From DASSFG01 sp035547915 (GTDB lineage Bacteria; Planctomycetota; Planctomycetia; Pirellulales; JAICIG01): a stretch of 64,000 nucleotides of DNA. The first letter of the stretch is position 1; every line of letters begins with the position of its first letter. Below, in pieces: positions 33,401-48,400 of the stretch. The notes beneath the pieces are model-generated. The model worked only from the letters and a program-made list of their open reading frames with translations. It searched no databases and was not told the origin of the DNA. Location of the stretch: positions 9,065 to 73,064 of the forward strand of contig DASZTS010000010.1 of assembly GCA_035547915.1 (NCBI GenBank), in the 5' to 3' direction. A program made the position numbers and the translations under genes.

Positions 33401-36400
33401 CTGGTACGACGCCGTCTACGTGTCGAGCAAGCCGACGTTCGATTCCAGCGCGGTCCTCGCGGAAGACTTCAACGAGGGCGCCCATGCGGGCCTGGCGGCG
33501 GGTGTCAGCTATACCGACAACGAAAGTGTCACCATCCCGCAGTTCGCCACGGGCAGTCAGTATCTATTGTTCGTCACCGACGATCTCTCTGGCACCGCCG
33601 GCCAGCCGGAGACCGATGGCTCGACCGTACCCGGCGCCAACGACGTCAAGGCGGTGAGCGTGACGCTCGCCGCGCCGGACCTCTCGGTGGTGGCGGCCAC
33701 CGCTCCGACCACGGCGATCGACGAAGGAGCAAAGATCTCGGTCTCTTGGCAAGTCCAGAACCTGTCGACGACGACGCCCGCGCCGGCCAGTTGGTACGAC
33801 TCGGTGTATGTGTCGAGCCGGCCGACCTTCGATTCCAGTGCCGTCTTCGTCGCCGACTACAGCGAGAGCAGTCACGCCGGACTGGCCGCCGGCGCCAATT
33901 ACACCGGGAACGAAACACTCAGCGTGCCGCGGTTCGCGGTGGGCGGCGCCTACCTGCTGTTCGTGACCGACTACCCCAGGTACAACGGCGGCCAACCGCA
34001 AACCGACGGCGGCCTGTTTCCCTCGCCCAACGACGTCAAGGCCGTGCCAATCACGCTCGTCGCGCCCGATTTGCAACTCGTCACGGCCAGCGTGCCAGCC
34101 ACCGCCGTCGAAGGCGCGCAGATCAACGTAAACTGGTCGGTCAAGAACCTCGGCCCGGTCGCAGCCCAGGCCAATTGGTACGACGCCGTCTATGTTTCGA
34201 GCAAGACCACGCTCGATTCGAGCGCTCGGCTGATCACCGATTTCAGCGAGAGTAGCCACTCGGGCCTGGCCGCCGGCGGCACCTACAACGACGCCGAAAC
34301 GTTGAGCGTGCCGCAGTTCGCCACTGGCAACCAGTATCTGCTGTTCGTCACCAATTATAGCGGCAGCCAGCCAGAGAACAGCAACTCGTCGCCCGACGCC
34401 AACGATGTGTTTGCCGTGCCGATCAGCCTATCGGCCCCGGATCTGACGGTGACTGCCGCCACGGCGCCAACGACGACCATCACGGAAGGCGCCCCGATAA
34501 CCGTCTCGTGGACGGTCAAGAACCAAGGCACCGTGGCCGCTCCGGCGAGTTGGTACGATTCGGTCTACGTGTCGAGCAGCCCCACGTTCAGCGGCAACGC
34601 GGTGTTCATCCAATCGTTCAACGAAAGTAGCCATAGCGGACTGGCGGCAGGCAGCAGTTACCCGGAGAGCGAAAGCATCTCGGTGCCGCAGTTCGCCACC
34701 GGCAGCGAGTACCTGCTGTTCGTGACCGATTACAACAGCTACAGCGCGGGTCAGCCGCAGAGCGACGGCAACAACGGGATTCCGGCTGCCAACGACGTCA
34801 AGGCGGTGCCGGTCACGCTCAACGCTCCCGATCTGAAGGTGTCGGCGGCCAGCGCTCCGTCGACCGCGGTCGTGGGCAACAATGCCCCGATCGCCGTCAG
34901 TTATACCGTCAAGAACATCAGCTCAACGGCTACCGCCTCCGCCAGTTGGACCGATGCCCTCTATGTTTCGGACCAGCCGACGTTCAATTCGAGCGATCCC
35001 AACCAGAAGTTCATCGCCGACCTGAACCATCCCGCCGGCGCGCTGGCGGCCGGCGCCAGCTATACCGTCAATCAGAACATCACGCTGAACAATATCGGGA
35101 CTACGGACAAGTACTTGCTGTTCGTCACGAATTCGACCGGCAGCCAGCCCGAAAGCGATGCCTCGACCAGTGGCTACAACTTCGTGCCGCCGACCAACGA
35201 CGTCGAATCGCTGCCCATCACACTCAGCGAACCGAACGTCGATTTGCAACTCACGGGTGCCTCCGTGCCAGCGCCCAACGCCACACTGACCGTCGGCGAC
35301 GATACGCCCGTCGCGTTCACGGTGAAGAACGCCGGCACGGTCGCGGCCGCGGCCGGCTGGTATGACGAGGTCTATTTTTCCCAGCATGCGACGTTCGATT
35401 CGAGTGCGATCAGCCTACAGTACTCGCAGCCGCTTAGCGTGCCGCTGGCCGCCGGCGCCAGTTATACGGTCCACGAAACGGTCGCCGTGCCCGACTATGA
35501 TTCGCTGCCTCTGGGATCCGGCTATCTGTTGTTCGTCACCAACTACAACACCGAGCAGGGCGAAACCGATGTCACGGGCAACACGCCCGATGCCAACGAT
35601 GTCTTCGCCGTGCCGGTAACGCTGGCCGCGCCCGATCTGGCCGTAACCGCCGCCACGGCGCCGACCACCGTGACAGCAGGCCAGGCGAACACCGTGGCCG
35701 TGAATTACACGGTCAAGAACCAGGGGACGGTTTACGCCGACAGCACCTGGCGAGACAGCCTTTATCTGTCCAACCATTCGACGTTCGATTCCAGCGCCGT
35801 CTCGGTGACGACACTGACCAATTCTCCTGACGAGTTGGCCCCCGGCGACAGTTACAGCCTGAGTACGAACGTCACGCTGCCCAGCGAATCGGCCGGGCAG
35901 ATGTATCTGCTCTTCGTGGCCAATGCCAACGGCGGCCAGATCGAAGAAGATGGGTTGCCCAGACAAGCGGGCTACGTGCCCGACGCCAACGACGTCAAGG
36001 CGGTGCCCATCACGTTTGCGGCGCCCGCGGTCAACCTGGCCGTGACGGGCGCCACCGCGCCGACGGGCACGATCGAAGCCGGCAACGGCGGGCAGGTATC
36101 AATCGGCTACACGGTGACCAACAACGGCACGGGAGCGGCTTCGCAGACCTGGCAAGACAAACTCTATATTTCGTCGAGTCAGACACTCGACTCCACGGCG
36201 CAATTCGTCGCCACGTTGAACAAGCCTGCTGGCACGCTGGCCGCCGGCGGGCACTATACCGTCAGTCAGAGCGTCACATTGCCGCCGGTTTCCGCCGGCC
36301 AGCACTACTTGCTGTTCGTGGCCGATGCCGATGGCGGCCAGGCGGAGTCGACCGGCTCCAGCCCCGACGCCAACGACGTTCAGGCCGTGTCGATCACCAC

Positions 36401-39400
36401 GTCGGCACCGAATGTCGATCTGGCCCTTTCCAATCCCGCGTCCACCAGCACGGCGCTCTCCGCCGGCGGCACAGTGGGTGTCTCATTCACGGTCAAGAAC
36501 ACCGGCAGCGAAACGGCCGCGGCCGCCTGGACCGATGCCGTCTACTTGTCGGCGAGCCCCACGCTCGATGCCACGGCGATTCAGCTCAAGAGCGTCGCCA
36601 CGCCCGGAACATTGGCTGTTGGCGTCTCGTACAACTTCAACCAGACGGTGACGCTGCCGAGCAACTTCACGGGCGCCGGCTACCTGCTGTTGGTCACCAA
36701 CGCCAACCGGGCCCAGGGAGAGACAAACGCCGCCAACGACTTGGCAAGCATCCCCGTGACCGTCTCGCCGCAAGGTTTGCCCGAGTTGGCGGTGACGAAC
36801 TTCGCTCTCGTCAACGACCCGACCAGCACGGCCGCGGAGAACGGCAAGGTCTCGGTCACATGGACGGTGAAGAACCAGGGCGCGGCCGCCGCCGCCGGCA
36901 CCTGGGAAGACACGATTTATTATTCGACCGCTCCGACCTTCAACTACTCAACGTCGACATCGCTCGGCACGTTTACCGAACCGAGCACGCCGGGATTGGC
37001 CGTGGGCGCGACCTACACCGACACGCAGCAAGTGACCATTCCGGAGTCTGCCAACGGCGGGAGCGGGTATCTGATCGTGCGGGCCGACTGGGAAGGGTTC
37101 TTCAGTCCGCTCCCGGAACAGGGTAATCAGAACGGCGCGACCGACCTGAACAACATCGCCAACTTGCCAATCACCGTGCAGGCGCCCAACCTGTCGATGA
37201 CGACCGCCAAGGTCAACAACGGCTCGTCGGCCACCGCCGCGATCGGCAACAATGTGCAACTGAGCTTGTCCGAGACGGTCAAAAACATCTCCACCACCGT
37301 CGCCGCCAGCGGGTTCTGGGACGACGAGGTCTTTATCTCGACAAAGCCGACCTACGATTCGAGCGCCAACTATCTGACGAGCTTTTTCGGTGAGCCGAGC
37401 AGTCTGGCGGCCGGCTCCACCTATACGCTGAACACCACGGCGACGATCGGTTCCGATTTCACTCCGGGCGGCTATTACCTGCTCTTCGTGGCCAACGCTT
37501 CCGGTCAGTTTGGCGAAAGCGATGGCGGGGGCGGGCCGTTTGCCGACACCAATGACGTCATGTCGGTCCCGTTGACGTTGACCGCGCCGAACGTCGACCT
37601 CGTGATCAGCAAGCCCTCCGGTCCCTCGACCGCCGTCGAAGGGCAGAGTTATCCGGTCTCGTTCACCGTGACCAACAACGGCGCCGATACAGCGTCCGCG
37701 TCGTGGGACGACGCGGTCTATTTTTCCTACAAGCCCACGTTCGATTCCACGGCGCAGGAGTTGACCTCCGCGTTCGCGCCGATGACTTTGGCGCACGGCG
37801 CCAATTACAACTTCAATCGCAACGTCACGATCCCCGCGTCGATTCCGGTGGGCAGCGGCTATTTGCTGCTCGTGACGAATGCCGACGGCAACCAGTCTGA
37901 GACGAACACGACCAACGATGTCGTCTCGTTGCCCATCACGGTCCAGGCGCCCGACCTGGCGGTGACGTCGGTGATCGCGCCTTCGTCCGGCGTGCTGAAC
38001 GGCCAGGTACAAGTGACCTGGACGGTCAAGAACGAAGGGACGGTCGCCGCTCCGACGCAGGGTTGGTACGACGCCGTCTATCTTAGTACCGAACCGGTCA
38101 TCTCTGTCGGCGCGAATTACTTCCAAGAAGACTACAGCTATCTGGGCACATTTCCCGAGGCGGCGACCGGCTTGGCGGCGGGCAGTACCTACACCGATAC
38201 CCAGACGGTTACCATTCCCGGCACGCAGCGCACGGGCGATCTCTATCTGGTCGTAGTCACCGATATGTATGGCGACCAGGGCGACATCAATCGACTCAAT
38301 AACGCCGCCGCCTTGCCGATTCACCTCAGCGCGCCCAACGCCGACCTGGCCGTGACGAGCGTCACCGTTCCTTCGTCGGGCATCCTGGGCGGAACCGTCA
38401 ACGTTTCCTGGACGGTGAAAAACCAAGGAACCCTGGCCGCCAACGCAAACTGGCAAGACAGCGTCTATCTCTCTACGAGCCCCACGCTCGACAACTCGGC
38501 CACGTTGTTGCAAACCTTCAGCGCGCCGCCGCCGGCCAACAGTCCGTTGGCGCCGGGGGCCAGTTACACGCTCCAGGAATCACTCACACTGCCGAACGCC
38601 ACGCTAGGTCAGGAATACATCCTGGTTCAGACCAACTCCAACAGCGCGCAGAGCGAGACGAACTTCGCCAACGACGTATCGAGCCAGCCCATCACGCTCA
38701 CGGCACCCGACCTGACCGTGACCGCGGCCAGCGCCAACGGCCTTACCAGCAATATCACGGCGGCCTTGGGGCAGGCGATCCCCGTCACCTGGACCGTGAA
38801 AAACATCGGTGCGGTCAAAGCGCCTGCTCTATGGGACGACCAGGTCTACATCTCCAGCAAGCCCACGCTCGACGCGACGGCCAAGGAGATCGAGTCGTTC
38901 GACGAGTCGAGCCACCAGAACCTGGCGGCCGGCACAAGCTACACCGACAACGAGAGCATCACGATTCCCCAATTCGCGCTCGGAGCACAATATCTGCTCT
39001 TCGTGACCACTGGTTTCGGGGAGCAGCCCGAGTCGAACACGACGAACAATGTACTGGCCTTACCGATCACGCTCGCCGCGCCCGATCTCGCAGTGACCGG
39101 CGCCACCGCCCCCGGCTCGGCCGTATTGGGCACTCCGTTGCAAGTGAGTTGGACGGTGGCCAACCAAGGGCCGGTGGCTGCCGTCAGCACCTGGACCGAC
39201 GCGGTGTATGTCTCGAATGTTCCTGCGCTCGATGCGACCGCGACGCTGCTCAGTACGTTCGGCGAGAGCAAGCACCAGAACCTGCCGGGCAGCGGTAGCA
39301 CCCCGGCCAATAAATACACCGACACGGAGAACGTCACGCTCCCCAGCACGAATATCGGTGGCCGCTATCTGCTGTTCGTCACGAACGTTTACCAGACGCA

Positions 39401-42400
39401 GCCGGAAAGCGACGCCGGCAACGACACGAACGATGTGTTCGCCGTGCCGATCACCGTGACCGGTGCCGACCTGACGGTCACCTCGCCCTCGGCGCCGGCA
39501 CTGGCGGCCGTCGGAGCGACGATTCCCGTCTCGTGGAACGTCGTCAATCAGGGGAACGCCACGGCCAGCGCCACTTGGACCGACGCGGTTTATTTCTCGA
39601 CCAAGACGTTCTTTGACAATTCGGCCGTCGCCGCGGGGAGCTTCGCGGTCGGCAAGAACTCGCCCTTGGCCGCCGGCGCCAGCTACAGCCAGAGCCAACA
39701 GATCACGATCCCGAATGCCGCCGCCGGCGATACCTACCTACTCATCGTCACCAATAGCAACGGTGCCCAGGCCGAGAGCAACACGGCCAACGATGTCGTT
39801 GCCTTACCGATCGAACTGGCCAGCGTCGACCTGGCGGCGGCCGGCATCAGCGGCCCGGCCAGCGCCAATTTCGGCAACTCGATCAATGTCTCGTGGACGG
39901 TCAATACCACCAGTAACCTGCCCATTCAGGCGCCCTTCAGCGACTCGATCTACCTGTCGACCAAGAGTACGTTCGATGCCAGCGCCACGCTGCTGAAGAC
40001 GGTGAATGAATCGGCCATCGAGCCGATCACCGCCAACGGCAGTTACACCCAGACGGCACAAGTGGCCCTTCCGCTCACGGCGGTGAGCGCCAACGGCGGC
40101 GAATACCTCTATGTCGTGGCCGACAGTGGCAACCAGGTGATCGAGACCAACGAGAACAATAACGTGGCCAAGACGCCGATCTCGTTGACCTTGCCCACCC
40201 TGCCCAATCTCGTGCCGACGAACATTGCCGTGCCGGCCAGCGGGCTGACCGGCCAATCCTTCGTCGTTTCGTGGACCGACCAGAACAACGGCACGGCCAC
40301 TGCCACCGGTCCTTGGCAAGACGACGTCTGGATCTCGACCAGCAATACGCTGACCGCCAGCGCCCAGTTTCTCGGGCAGTTCACCTATCCCGATACGCTC
40401 GCACCGGGACAGACGGCCGCGCGGGCACAGAGCTTCAATCTGCCTGGCACGGCAGGGACGTATTACGTCATCGTCCGCGCCGATGGCGACGGCGCCGTCA
40501 ACGAGGGTCCCAACGCGGCCGACGACACGGCGGCGAGCGCTAGCACGATCAACGTGGCCGCCACGCCTCTGCCTGATCTGGTTGTGACGAGCGTCACGCC
40601 TCCCACGAACGGTGTGCTGTCGGGCACGACCGTGCCGGTGACCTTTACCATCAAGAACGAAGGGAACGCGGCCACGCAAGTTCCCTCGTGGACCGACGCC
40701 GTGTTCGTCTCGCAGTTGAACACGATACAGCTCACCGGCAACAATCTCGTCGACGCCCAGAAGATGCTCGACCAGCCACTGGGAGTGCCCTATTTTCCGC
40801 AGAACGCCAGCGCTCTCAATCCGGGGCAGAGTTATCAGGAAACGATCAACATATCTTTGCCCGCCAGCGCGTCGGGAACCTGGTACGTCTACGTCGTCAC
40901 CGACCAAAACTTTTTGCACACGCCGCTCGACAATTTCATCGATCCGGGGCCGGTCCGCGAATCGAACTACATCAACAATCTGACCGTCAGCGCGCCATTC
41001 ACGGTGACGCAGGCACCTTTGCCCGATCTGGCCACGACGAGTGTGCAGGCCCCGAGTCAGGTCTTTTCCGGGCAGACGGCGACGGTGACGTGGAGCGTGG
41101 CCAATCAAGGAACGGGCGTCGCCGTGGGCCAACCGCTGCACGTCGGTTTCGCGCCCACGCAACCGAATGTTCCGGCCACCCCGTCGCAATCGACTTGGCA
41201 GGAATCGATCTATATGTCGACGACGCAATCGATCGACGGCTCGGCCATCCTGCTCGACACGTTTACGCATTCCGGCGCACTCCCGCCGGGTGATAGTTAC
41301 ACCGAGAGCGATACGGTCAGACTGCCGGTGGGCGTGAGCGGCAAGTACTACTTCCTCGTCCAGACGAATTCGGCCAGCCAGGTGTTCGAGGGCGCCGCCA
41401 CGCCCAACGATACGCTGGCCACCTCGACCGCCAGCACGGTGAATCTGACGCCGCCGCCCGAGCTGGATGTGACTTCCATCGTCGCTCCCGCCACAGCGCT
41501 GGCGAGCCATCAACTCGTCGTGAATTACACGGTGACCAACAACGGTCCCGGGGCAACGCCGATCGATCCCACGACGAATACCATCACGTGGATGGACACG
41601 CTCTACCTGTCGCCGACGCCGACGCTCGACACGACGACGGCTCTCAAACTCGGCGTGGTCATGCAGCACAACGCCTTGGCGGCCGGCGCTGCGTATACCG
41701 ACGCCGAGAGCTATACATTGCCCGACGGCCTGACCGGCACGTACTACGTCATCGTGGTGGCCGACAGCAGCGATGCTGTATTCCAAGTCAACCGCGCGGG
41801 CGGCACAGTGACTGCGCCGAATAGCACGGTGATTTCGTCCCACCCGGCGCACCTCGTCGTGACGGCCGCCACGGCCCCATCGACCGCCAACCCAGGGCAA
41901 GTCGTGCCCATGACCTGGACAGTCACCAACCAGGGAACCGGTGACACGGCCGTGTCGTACTGGGTCGACAAGGTCTATGCCACCACCGCCAGCACGCTCG
42001 GCTCGAATCGCGTCCTCGTCGCCTCGTTCGTGCACACCGGACTGCTGAACGCCGGCGCGTCGTACACCGACAACGAGTTGGTGACCATCCCCTACACGAT
42101 CACCGGCCAGTACAACCTCTTCGTCTATGCGAACGCGCCGGTCACCGCGCAGGAGGACGGGCCGGCCGCGGTGGTCAGCCCGCCCAACGGCTTTGTTTAT
42201 GAGCTGAACCCGAGCCAAAGTATCTCGGCGCCGATTCCCATAACCGTTTCGTCGAAACTGGCCGATTTGCAGGTACCGAGCGTGACCGTGACGCCACCGG
42301 CCGGCGGCGTGAAGACGGGGAACCAGGTCACCGTGAACTGGACGGTGAAGAACGCGGGCACTGCCACCACCAGCTCGACGCACTGGTACGACGACGTCTA

Positions 42401-45400
42401 CGTTTCGCCCACGCCGACGTTTAATGCGCAGACTGCCGTCTACCTGGGAAGCGCCTACGACAACAATCCGCTCGCGGCCGGAGCCCAGGTGAACGATTCG
42501 CTCAGCGTTCTCGTGCCGCCGAGCTTGGCCGCCGGCAACGACTACTTCCTGGTACTGGCGGATCGGCCGGTCGCCCCACCGTCGTCGGCCAACATTCCCG
42601 ACGTCGACGAGACCGTCAACCTGGTGACCGAGAGCAATGAAAACAACAACACCGGCGCGAGCGCCCAGACGGCCATCGCTCTGGGACCGACCCCCGACCT
42701 GACCACGACCATCACCACGGCGCCGACATCGACCGTCACGGGAGACGATATCCAGGTCAATTGGACGGTCACCAACAAGGGCGTCGATACGCTGCCGGCC
42801 AACTCGGTCTGGTATGACGAGGTCTATCTCTCGCTCGACACCACGATCGATGAGTCGTCGATTCCGATCGGCAGCCTGGCGCACCACGGCGGCCTACTGG
42901 GGTCGGAGAGCAGCAGCAACAGTTACAACGCCAGCGACATCCTGCAATTACCCGCCGGCCTGACGGGCAACTACTACATCATCGTCGAGGCCGATGTGCA
43001 GGGTTCGGTGTTCCAGAGCAAACCGAACGATCGCATCGCCGTCAGCGCCCAGCCGCTCAACATCTCGCTGACGCCGCCGATCGACCTGGTGGCTGGTACG
43101 GTCACGGTTCCCGCCAATGCCGTGCCGGGCGAACCGATGACCGTCACATACACGGTCAACAACAACAGCGCCAACGCGAACTCGGGCGATTGGTACGATT
43201 CGCTCTATCTATCGACCACGACGACCTGGCAACTCAGCAATCCGCTCTTCGACCGAGTGCTGCATCAGGGAGGCGTGAGTGCCAATGGTCATTACAGCGC
43301 GACGGCTACCGCGCCCTTGCCCGGCGTCGCGCCCGGCACCTATTACCTGATTCTGCGATCGAACATCTTCGCCACGGTTCCGGAAACCAACACCGCGAAC
43401 AACCTGAGTGCTTCGTCGCAGATTTCGCTGGCGGTGCCGTCCATCGTTCCCGGCACGCCGAGCGCGCCTGGTACGCCGGCCACGGGTTCCCTCACACAAG
43501 GCGGATCCGCCTTTTACCAAGTCACTGTCGCTGCCGGTCAGACCTTGCGGCTCTCGCTGACTGACTCGGGCACCAACGACGTGAACGGGCTGTATGTCAG
43601 TTTCGGTGACATGCCCAGCCCCAGCCACTACGACTTCGCCGGCAGCCAGACGCTCGTGGCCAACCAGACGATCACGATCCCCTCGACGCAGGCGGGCACG
43701 TACTACATCGACGTCGCCAACAACACGGTCTTTGGCTACAACGCTCAATCCAATCCCTCGGTCACGGCCCACTATTCGTTGTCGGCCACGATCATCCCGT
43801 TCTCGGTGTCGTCGGTCACTCCCAGCCAGGTCGGCAATGCCGGCAACTCGACGCTCGAGATCACGGGAGCCAAGTTCGACCGCGACACGACCTTCCAGTT
43901 GATCGACTCGAAGGGGCACACTATCCAGGCCAGTGCCGTCAACGTGACCGACAGCGCCACCGCTTATGCCACGTTCAATCTGACCGGTGCGAGTCTGGGT
44001 AGCTATGCGGTGCAGGCCACGGCCAGCGGCGGCGGCACGACCGAGTTGGTCGCCGGCTTGACCGTCGTGACGGGCAGCGGCCCCCAATTCAGCGGCTCGA
44101 CGACCGGACAGAGTCACGTGCGCCTGAATCGCGAAGCGACGTTCGATGTCGTTTACGGCAACACGGGCGATGCCGATATGGCGGCCCCGCTCATCACCGT
44201 TACCAGCCCGTTCAACAACCCCATGTCGCTCTACTCGGGTTTGGAGGATACCGAGGCCAGCGTTCTACAGTTCTTCGCCACCAATCCCAATGGTCCCGCG
44301 GGCATTCTGCCTCCGGGGAGTCAGGCGAGTTCGGCCGTCTTTTTTGATGCCGGCGATGAAAGCCAACCGTTCGGATTTCAACTGAGCGTGACGACGGCGA
44401 GCGACACCACGCCGATCGACTGGAGCGTTCTGGCCGCGAACTACGTCGATCTCAGCAACGAGTCGCTGCCGAACTGGAACGCCATCTATGCGCGGGTTCA
44501 GCAGAACATCGGCACGACGTGGGGCGATTTTGTGCAGGCCCTGTCCCACGACGCAACCCTGATGCCGGCCTCGATGGGCGACAATCGCATACCGTCCGAG
44601 TTGATGCAGATGGAGATCAACCGGGCGATCGTGCAAGCGAGCACCTCGATCAGCGGCACCGTGGAGGCGACCGATCCCGGGGTATCATACGCCGGGCGGA
44701 CGGTTTACGCCGAAAACACGACCACTGGCGACGAGTTCAGCGGCACCGTGCTCAACGACGGCTCGTTTGCCATTGCCGGCGTCACGAACGGCACTTACGA
44801 ACTGACGGTTGGCGGTCTGAACACCGTCAGCAGTTCGGCCGTGTCCGTCGCGAATGGTACATCGGTCAGCGGAGCGACGATCCGTGTCGCCAACGGTCTC
44901 GAAATCTCCGGCAACATTTTCGCGCCGGGCGGCACCGTGCCCGTTGCCTCCGCCATCGTCACGGTGACGGCCGCTAACGGCACAGTATTCAGCGACACGA
45001 CGGCTGCCGACGGATCCTACGCCATCGATGGGCTCGTGACCGGTACCTATTCGCTCTCGGTTCAGGCCGCTGGCTACGCGCAGCAGGACATTTCCGGATT
45101 ATCGTTGGGCAGCATCGATCTGACGCAGAACGTTACGCTAAACGCGCAGGCGACGTTGACCGGACAGGTGACCTTGCAACCGGGCGGGCCCGGTGGCCCC
45201 GTGACCGTGTTGGCGGTCAAGACCGACGGCTCCGATGCCGGACAGGTCTTCGAGGCAACGGTGACTCTGCCCGATTTCGTGGTCGGCGACCTCCCGGCGG
45301 GAACGTACAACGTCACCGCTTCGGCGAACGGTTACCTGCCGCAGACCATCACGGGTGTCAGCGTCTTGGCCGGAGCGCAGATGTCGGTGGGAAGTCTCTC

Positions 45401-48400
45401 GCTGGTCGTGCCGGCCACGATCAGCGGTTCGGTCTCTTCCGCCATTGCCGGGTTCAATCCTCAGTCGGTCGCCGTGACGGTTTACGAGGGAACGACCGCT
45501 GTCGGCTCTGTGCAACCCGCTGCGAATGGAGGCTTCACCGTCGACAACTTACCCAGCGGGACGTACACGTTGGAGATTCTCAGCGCCACGGTGTTCACCG
45601 CTAGCCAGACGGTTACGGTCGTCGATGGGCAGAATCTAACGGGCGTCTCGCTCGTCGTCGAACCGGGCGGCACGATCGCGGGCACCGTATTGAATAGTCA
45701 GGGTTCGACGCCGCTGGCCGGCCTGCCTGTGTTTGCGTTCACCCCAGCCGGCGGAGTATTGCAGACCCTGACCGCCGCCGACGGGAGCTATCAGTTCGCC
45801 GGTCTTGCGCTGGGAACTTATCAAGTGTCGGTCCCGGTTCCGAGCGGCGGCGCGCCGCAAAGCGCGGTTGTCTCGGCCCTCAACGGGGCCAAAACGACCA
45901 TCAATTTCAACGTTTCCGCGCCTTTCAATACGAAGATCTCGGGATCGGTCACCGACGCCGCCAATCACCCATTGAGCGGCGTGACCATCGATCTCATCCA
46001 GAACAACGAAGTGGTTGCCACGACCAACAGCGACGCTTCGGGCAATTACGGCTTCCAATTGTTGAACGGCGGAACGTTCAGCCTGCAAGCACTTCCCGGC
46101 GAGGCTTCCTTCCCGTCGGTCGCGAACTTGACCGTCGCCACGGGAGCGTCGGTGCAGCAGAATCTCGTCGCCGGGGCCGGATCGCTGACGGTGACGGTCA
46201 CCAACGGTGGCCAGGCCGTGTCGAATGCCATTGTATTTCTGAAGACGTCTCTGCTGGCGCAGACCGTGGAATTGGGCGCCGTGTCGACCGGCAGCAACGG
46301 AACCGCGACGTTTAGCGACCTTGCGCCGGGCAGTTACCAAGTGGTGGTCACGGCCCCCGCCGGCGCTGCCGTGAGCGCCTCCACAAATTTGACTGCGGGC
46401 CAGTCGCTGACGCTCCCGGTTTCGCTGGCAACTGCCTACACAGTTTCCGGTACGGTCACTGGTACCGGGGGAGCCGCCGTTTCGGGTGCTGCCGTCGGCC
46501 TGTCGCCATCGGCCGATCCTACCGACGTCAACTGGACGAGCACGTCGAGCAGCGGCGCGTTTTCGTTCGGGTCGGTTGCGCCGGGTACTTACGACTTGGT
46601 GACCATCGAGAATGGCTATCAGGCGCTCGTGCGAACGGGCATCTCGGTGCAAGCCGCCGTCAATCAAACCGTTTCGCTTGTTGCGTCTCAGGTATCGGTC
46701 ATGGGCCGTCTGACCGACACCGGCGGAGATCCTGTGGCGGGAGCGATCGTATCCGCCGTTAATCCCAGCGGTCACGTCGTGGGCGACGCCATTACGGCGG
46801 CGGACGGAAGCTTCACGTTTACCACGCTGAGCGGCGCGGGGCTGACGCTAGAGATCAACGCTAAGGGTTTCGCCCAGGCTCAGCACGCGATATCCACAGT
46901 TCCCGCGAGCGGTTCACTGAACGTGGGCACCATTTCGTTGTCGTTGTTGGCCCTTCCGCTGATCACAGCGTCGCCCACGGTCGTCCCCGCCCTGGCCGCC
47001 AATGGAGGACCAGGCGCCACGCCAAGCACCTCACCCGTTGCACAGCCGCTGGACAATCCGTTCGCCGGTTTGCAAGGTGCCATCCAAGCCGTAGCGAATC
47101 AGGCTATGAGCTACGTGCCGGGTTTCCAGGCCCTTGCGCAAGAGGCTCAACAGCAGGTGATCGCAAACCAGGTACACGAACTGTTGCAATACCCACCCCC
47201 GCCGGATCCAGATTGCCCCCAGTGCAATTCGCAATACGATGCGGCGATCATGGCGGTCGACAGGGCGAACGATTTCTGGAATGGAATAGTGAAGCCCGAC
47301 CTTGCTAATCTCAGCACGGACGCGGGGACGCTTCAGGGTATCTGGTTGCTCGAGGGTGCTGCCTTCGCTTCGAGTGTCGGACTCGCGCTGTTCGGCTTGG
47401 CGCAGGCACCGGTTCTGCTCTTCGTTCCCGAACTCGCCGAAGAGGCGACCGCCGCCTCGTTGGCCGCCGGCTGGGTGAACACGATACTGAATAACGTCAG
47501 CGAGATGATTAGCGCGCTCGGCAATATGCAGAACGCAAAAAGCTCGGATCAAGCCACGGCGACCGTCGGACTCATTACCACGGCAGGAAACGGCGCGAAT
47601 ATTGGGGCGAATACAGCAGCACAGTTGGCGGCACACCTTGACGGCGGCAACCTGCTCGGGCCGCTCCTCGCTGGCCCTCTCACGGGCTTCATCTCCTTGA
47701 TGTCGACCCTGATCAACAACCCGATGGGTCAAACGGTCAAGGCAATCGGGACTTTGCAGCAAGCAGAGGACTCGTTCAACAACAACTTCCAGCGATACCT
47801 ACAGTTGGTTGCGGATGCGTTGAAGGCGGAAACGGATTACGCCCAGTGCGAGTCGTCTAAGTCCGAGCAAGACTGCGAGTGCGAGCACAACAACACCAAC
47901 TGCAAGCAACCGCCGCCGGGCGGCGGAAACGGCAACAACTTTGGACAGTGGCCGCCCAAAATTCCGAGTTACCCGTTCAGCCCGTTCGATCCCAACGAGA
48001 TGATCGGCCCACAGGGCTATGGCGACCAGCAGTTCGTGCCGGCCAACCAACCGCTCGATTACACCATCGAGTTCGAAAACGAATCGACGGCGAACGCTCC
48101 GGCGCAAGAGGTGACGATCACCGAACAGCTCGATCCGCATATCAACCCCGACAGCTTCCGGTTGGGCAACTTCGGTTGGGGCGGTCAGACATTCTCGCCG
48201 CCACCCAATTCTTCTTACTATCAGACGACGATCGACGAAACGGCCACGCTCGGCGTGCTCGTCCAGGTGACGGCCACCATCGACGTCACCACCGACACGG
48301 CCGTCTGGGACTTCCTCTCGATCGATCCGACCACCGGTCAAAAACCGGCCGATCCCAGCCTGGGTTTCTTGCCACCCATCGATTCCACAGGCATCGGCGA

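Noticed and set aside
39804..42887. A 1027-codon open frame antisense to the giant gene
   Set aside because: It mirrors the repeat structure of the giant gene, is arginine/glycine-rich with no family motif, and arises from high-GC codon use on the true strand. Other long antisense frames under the giant gene (36948-38513, 45636-46775, 48864-49952) were rejected for the same reason.
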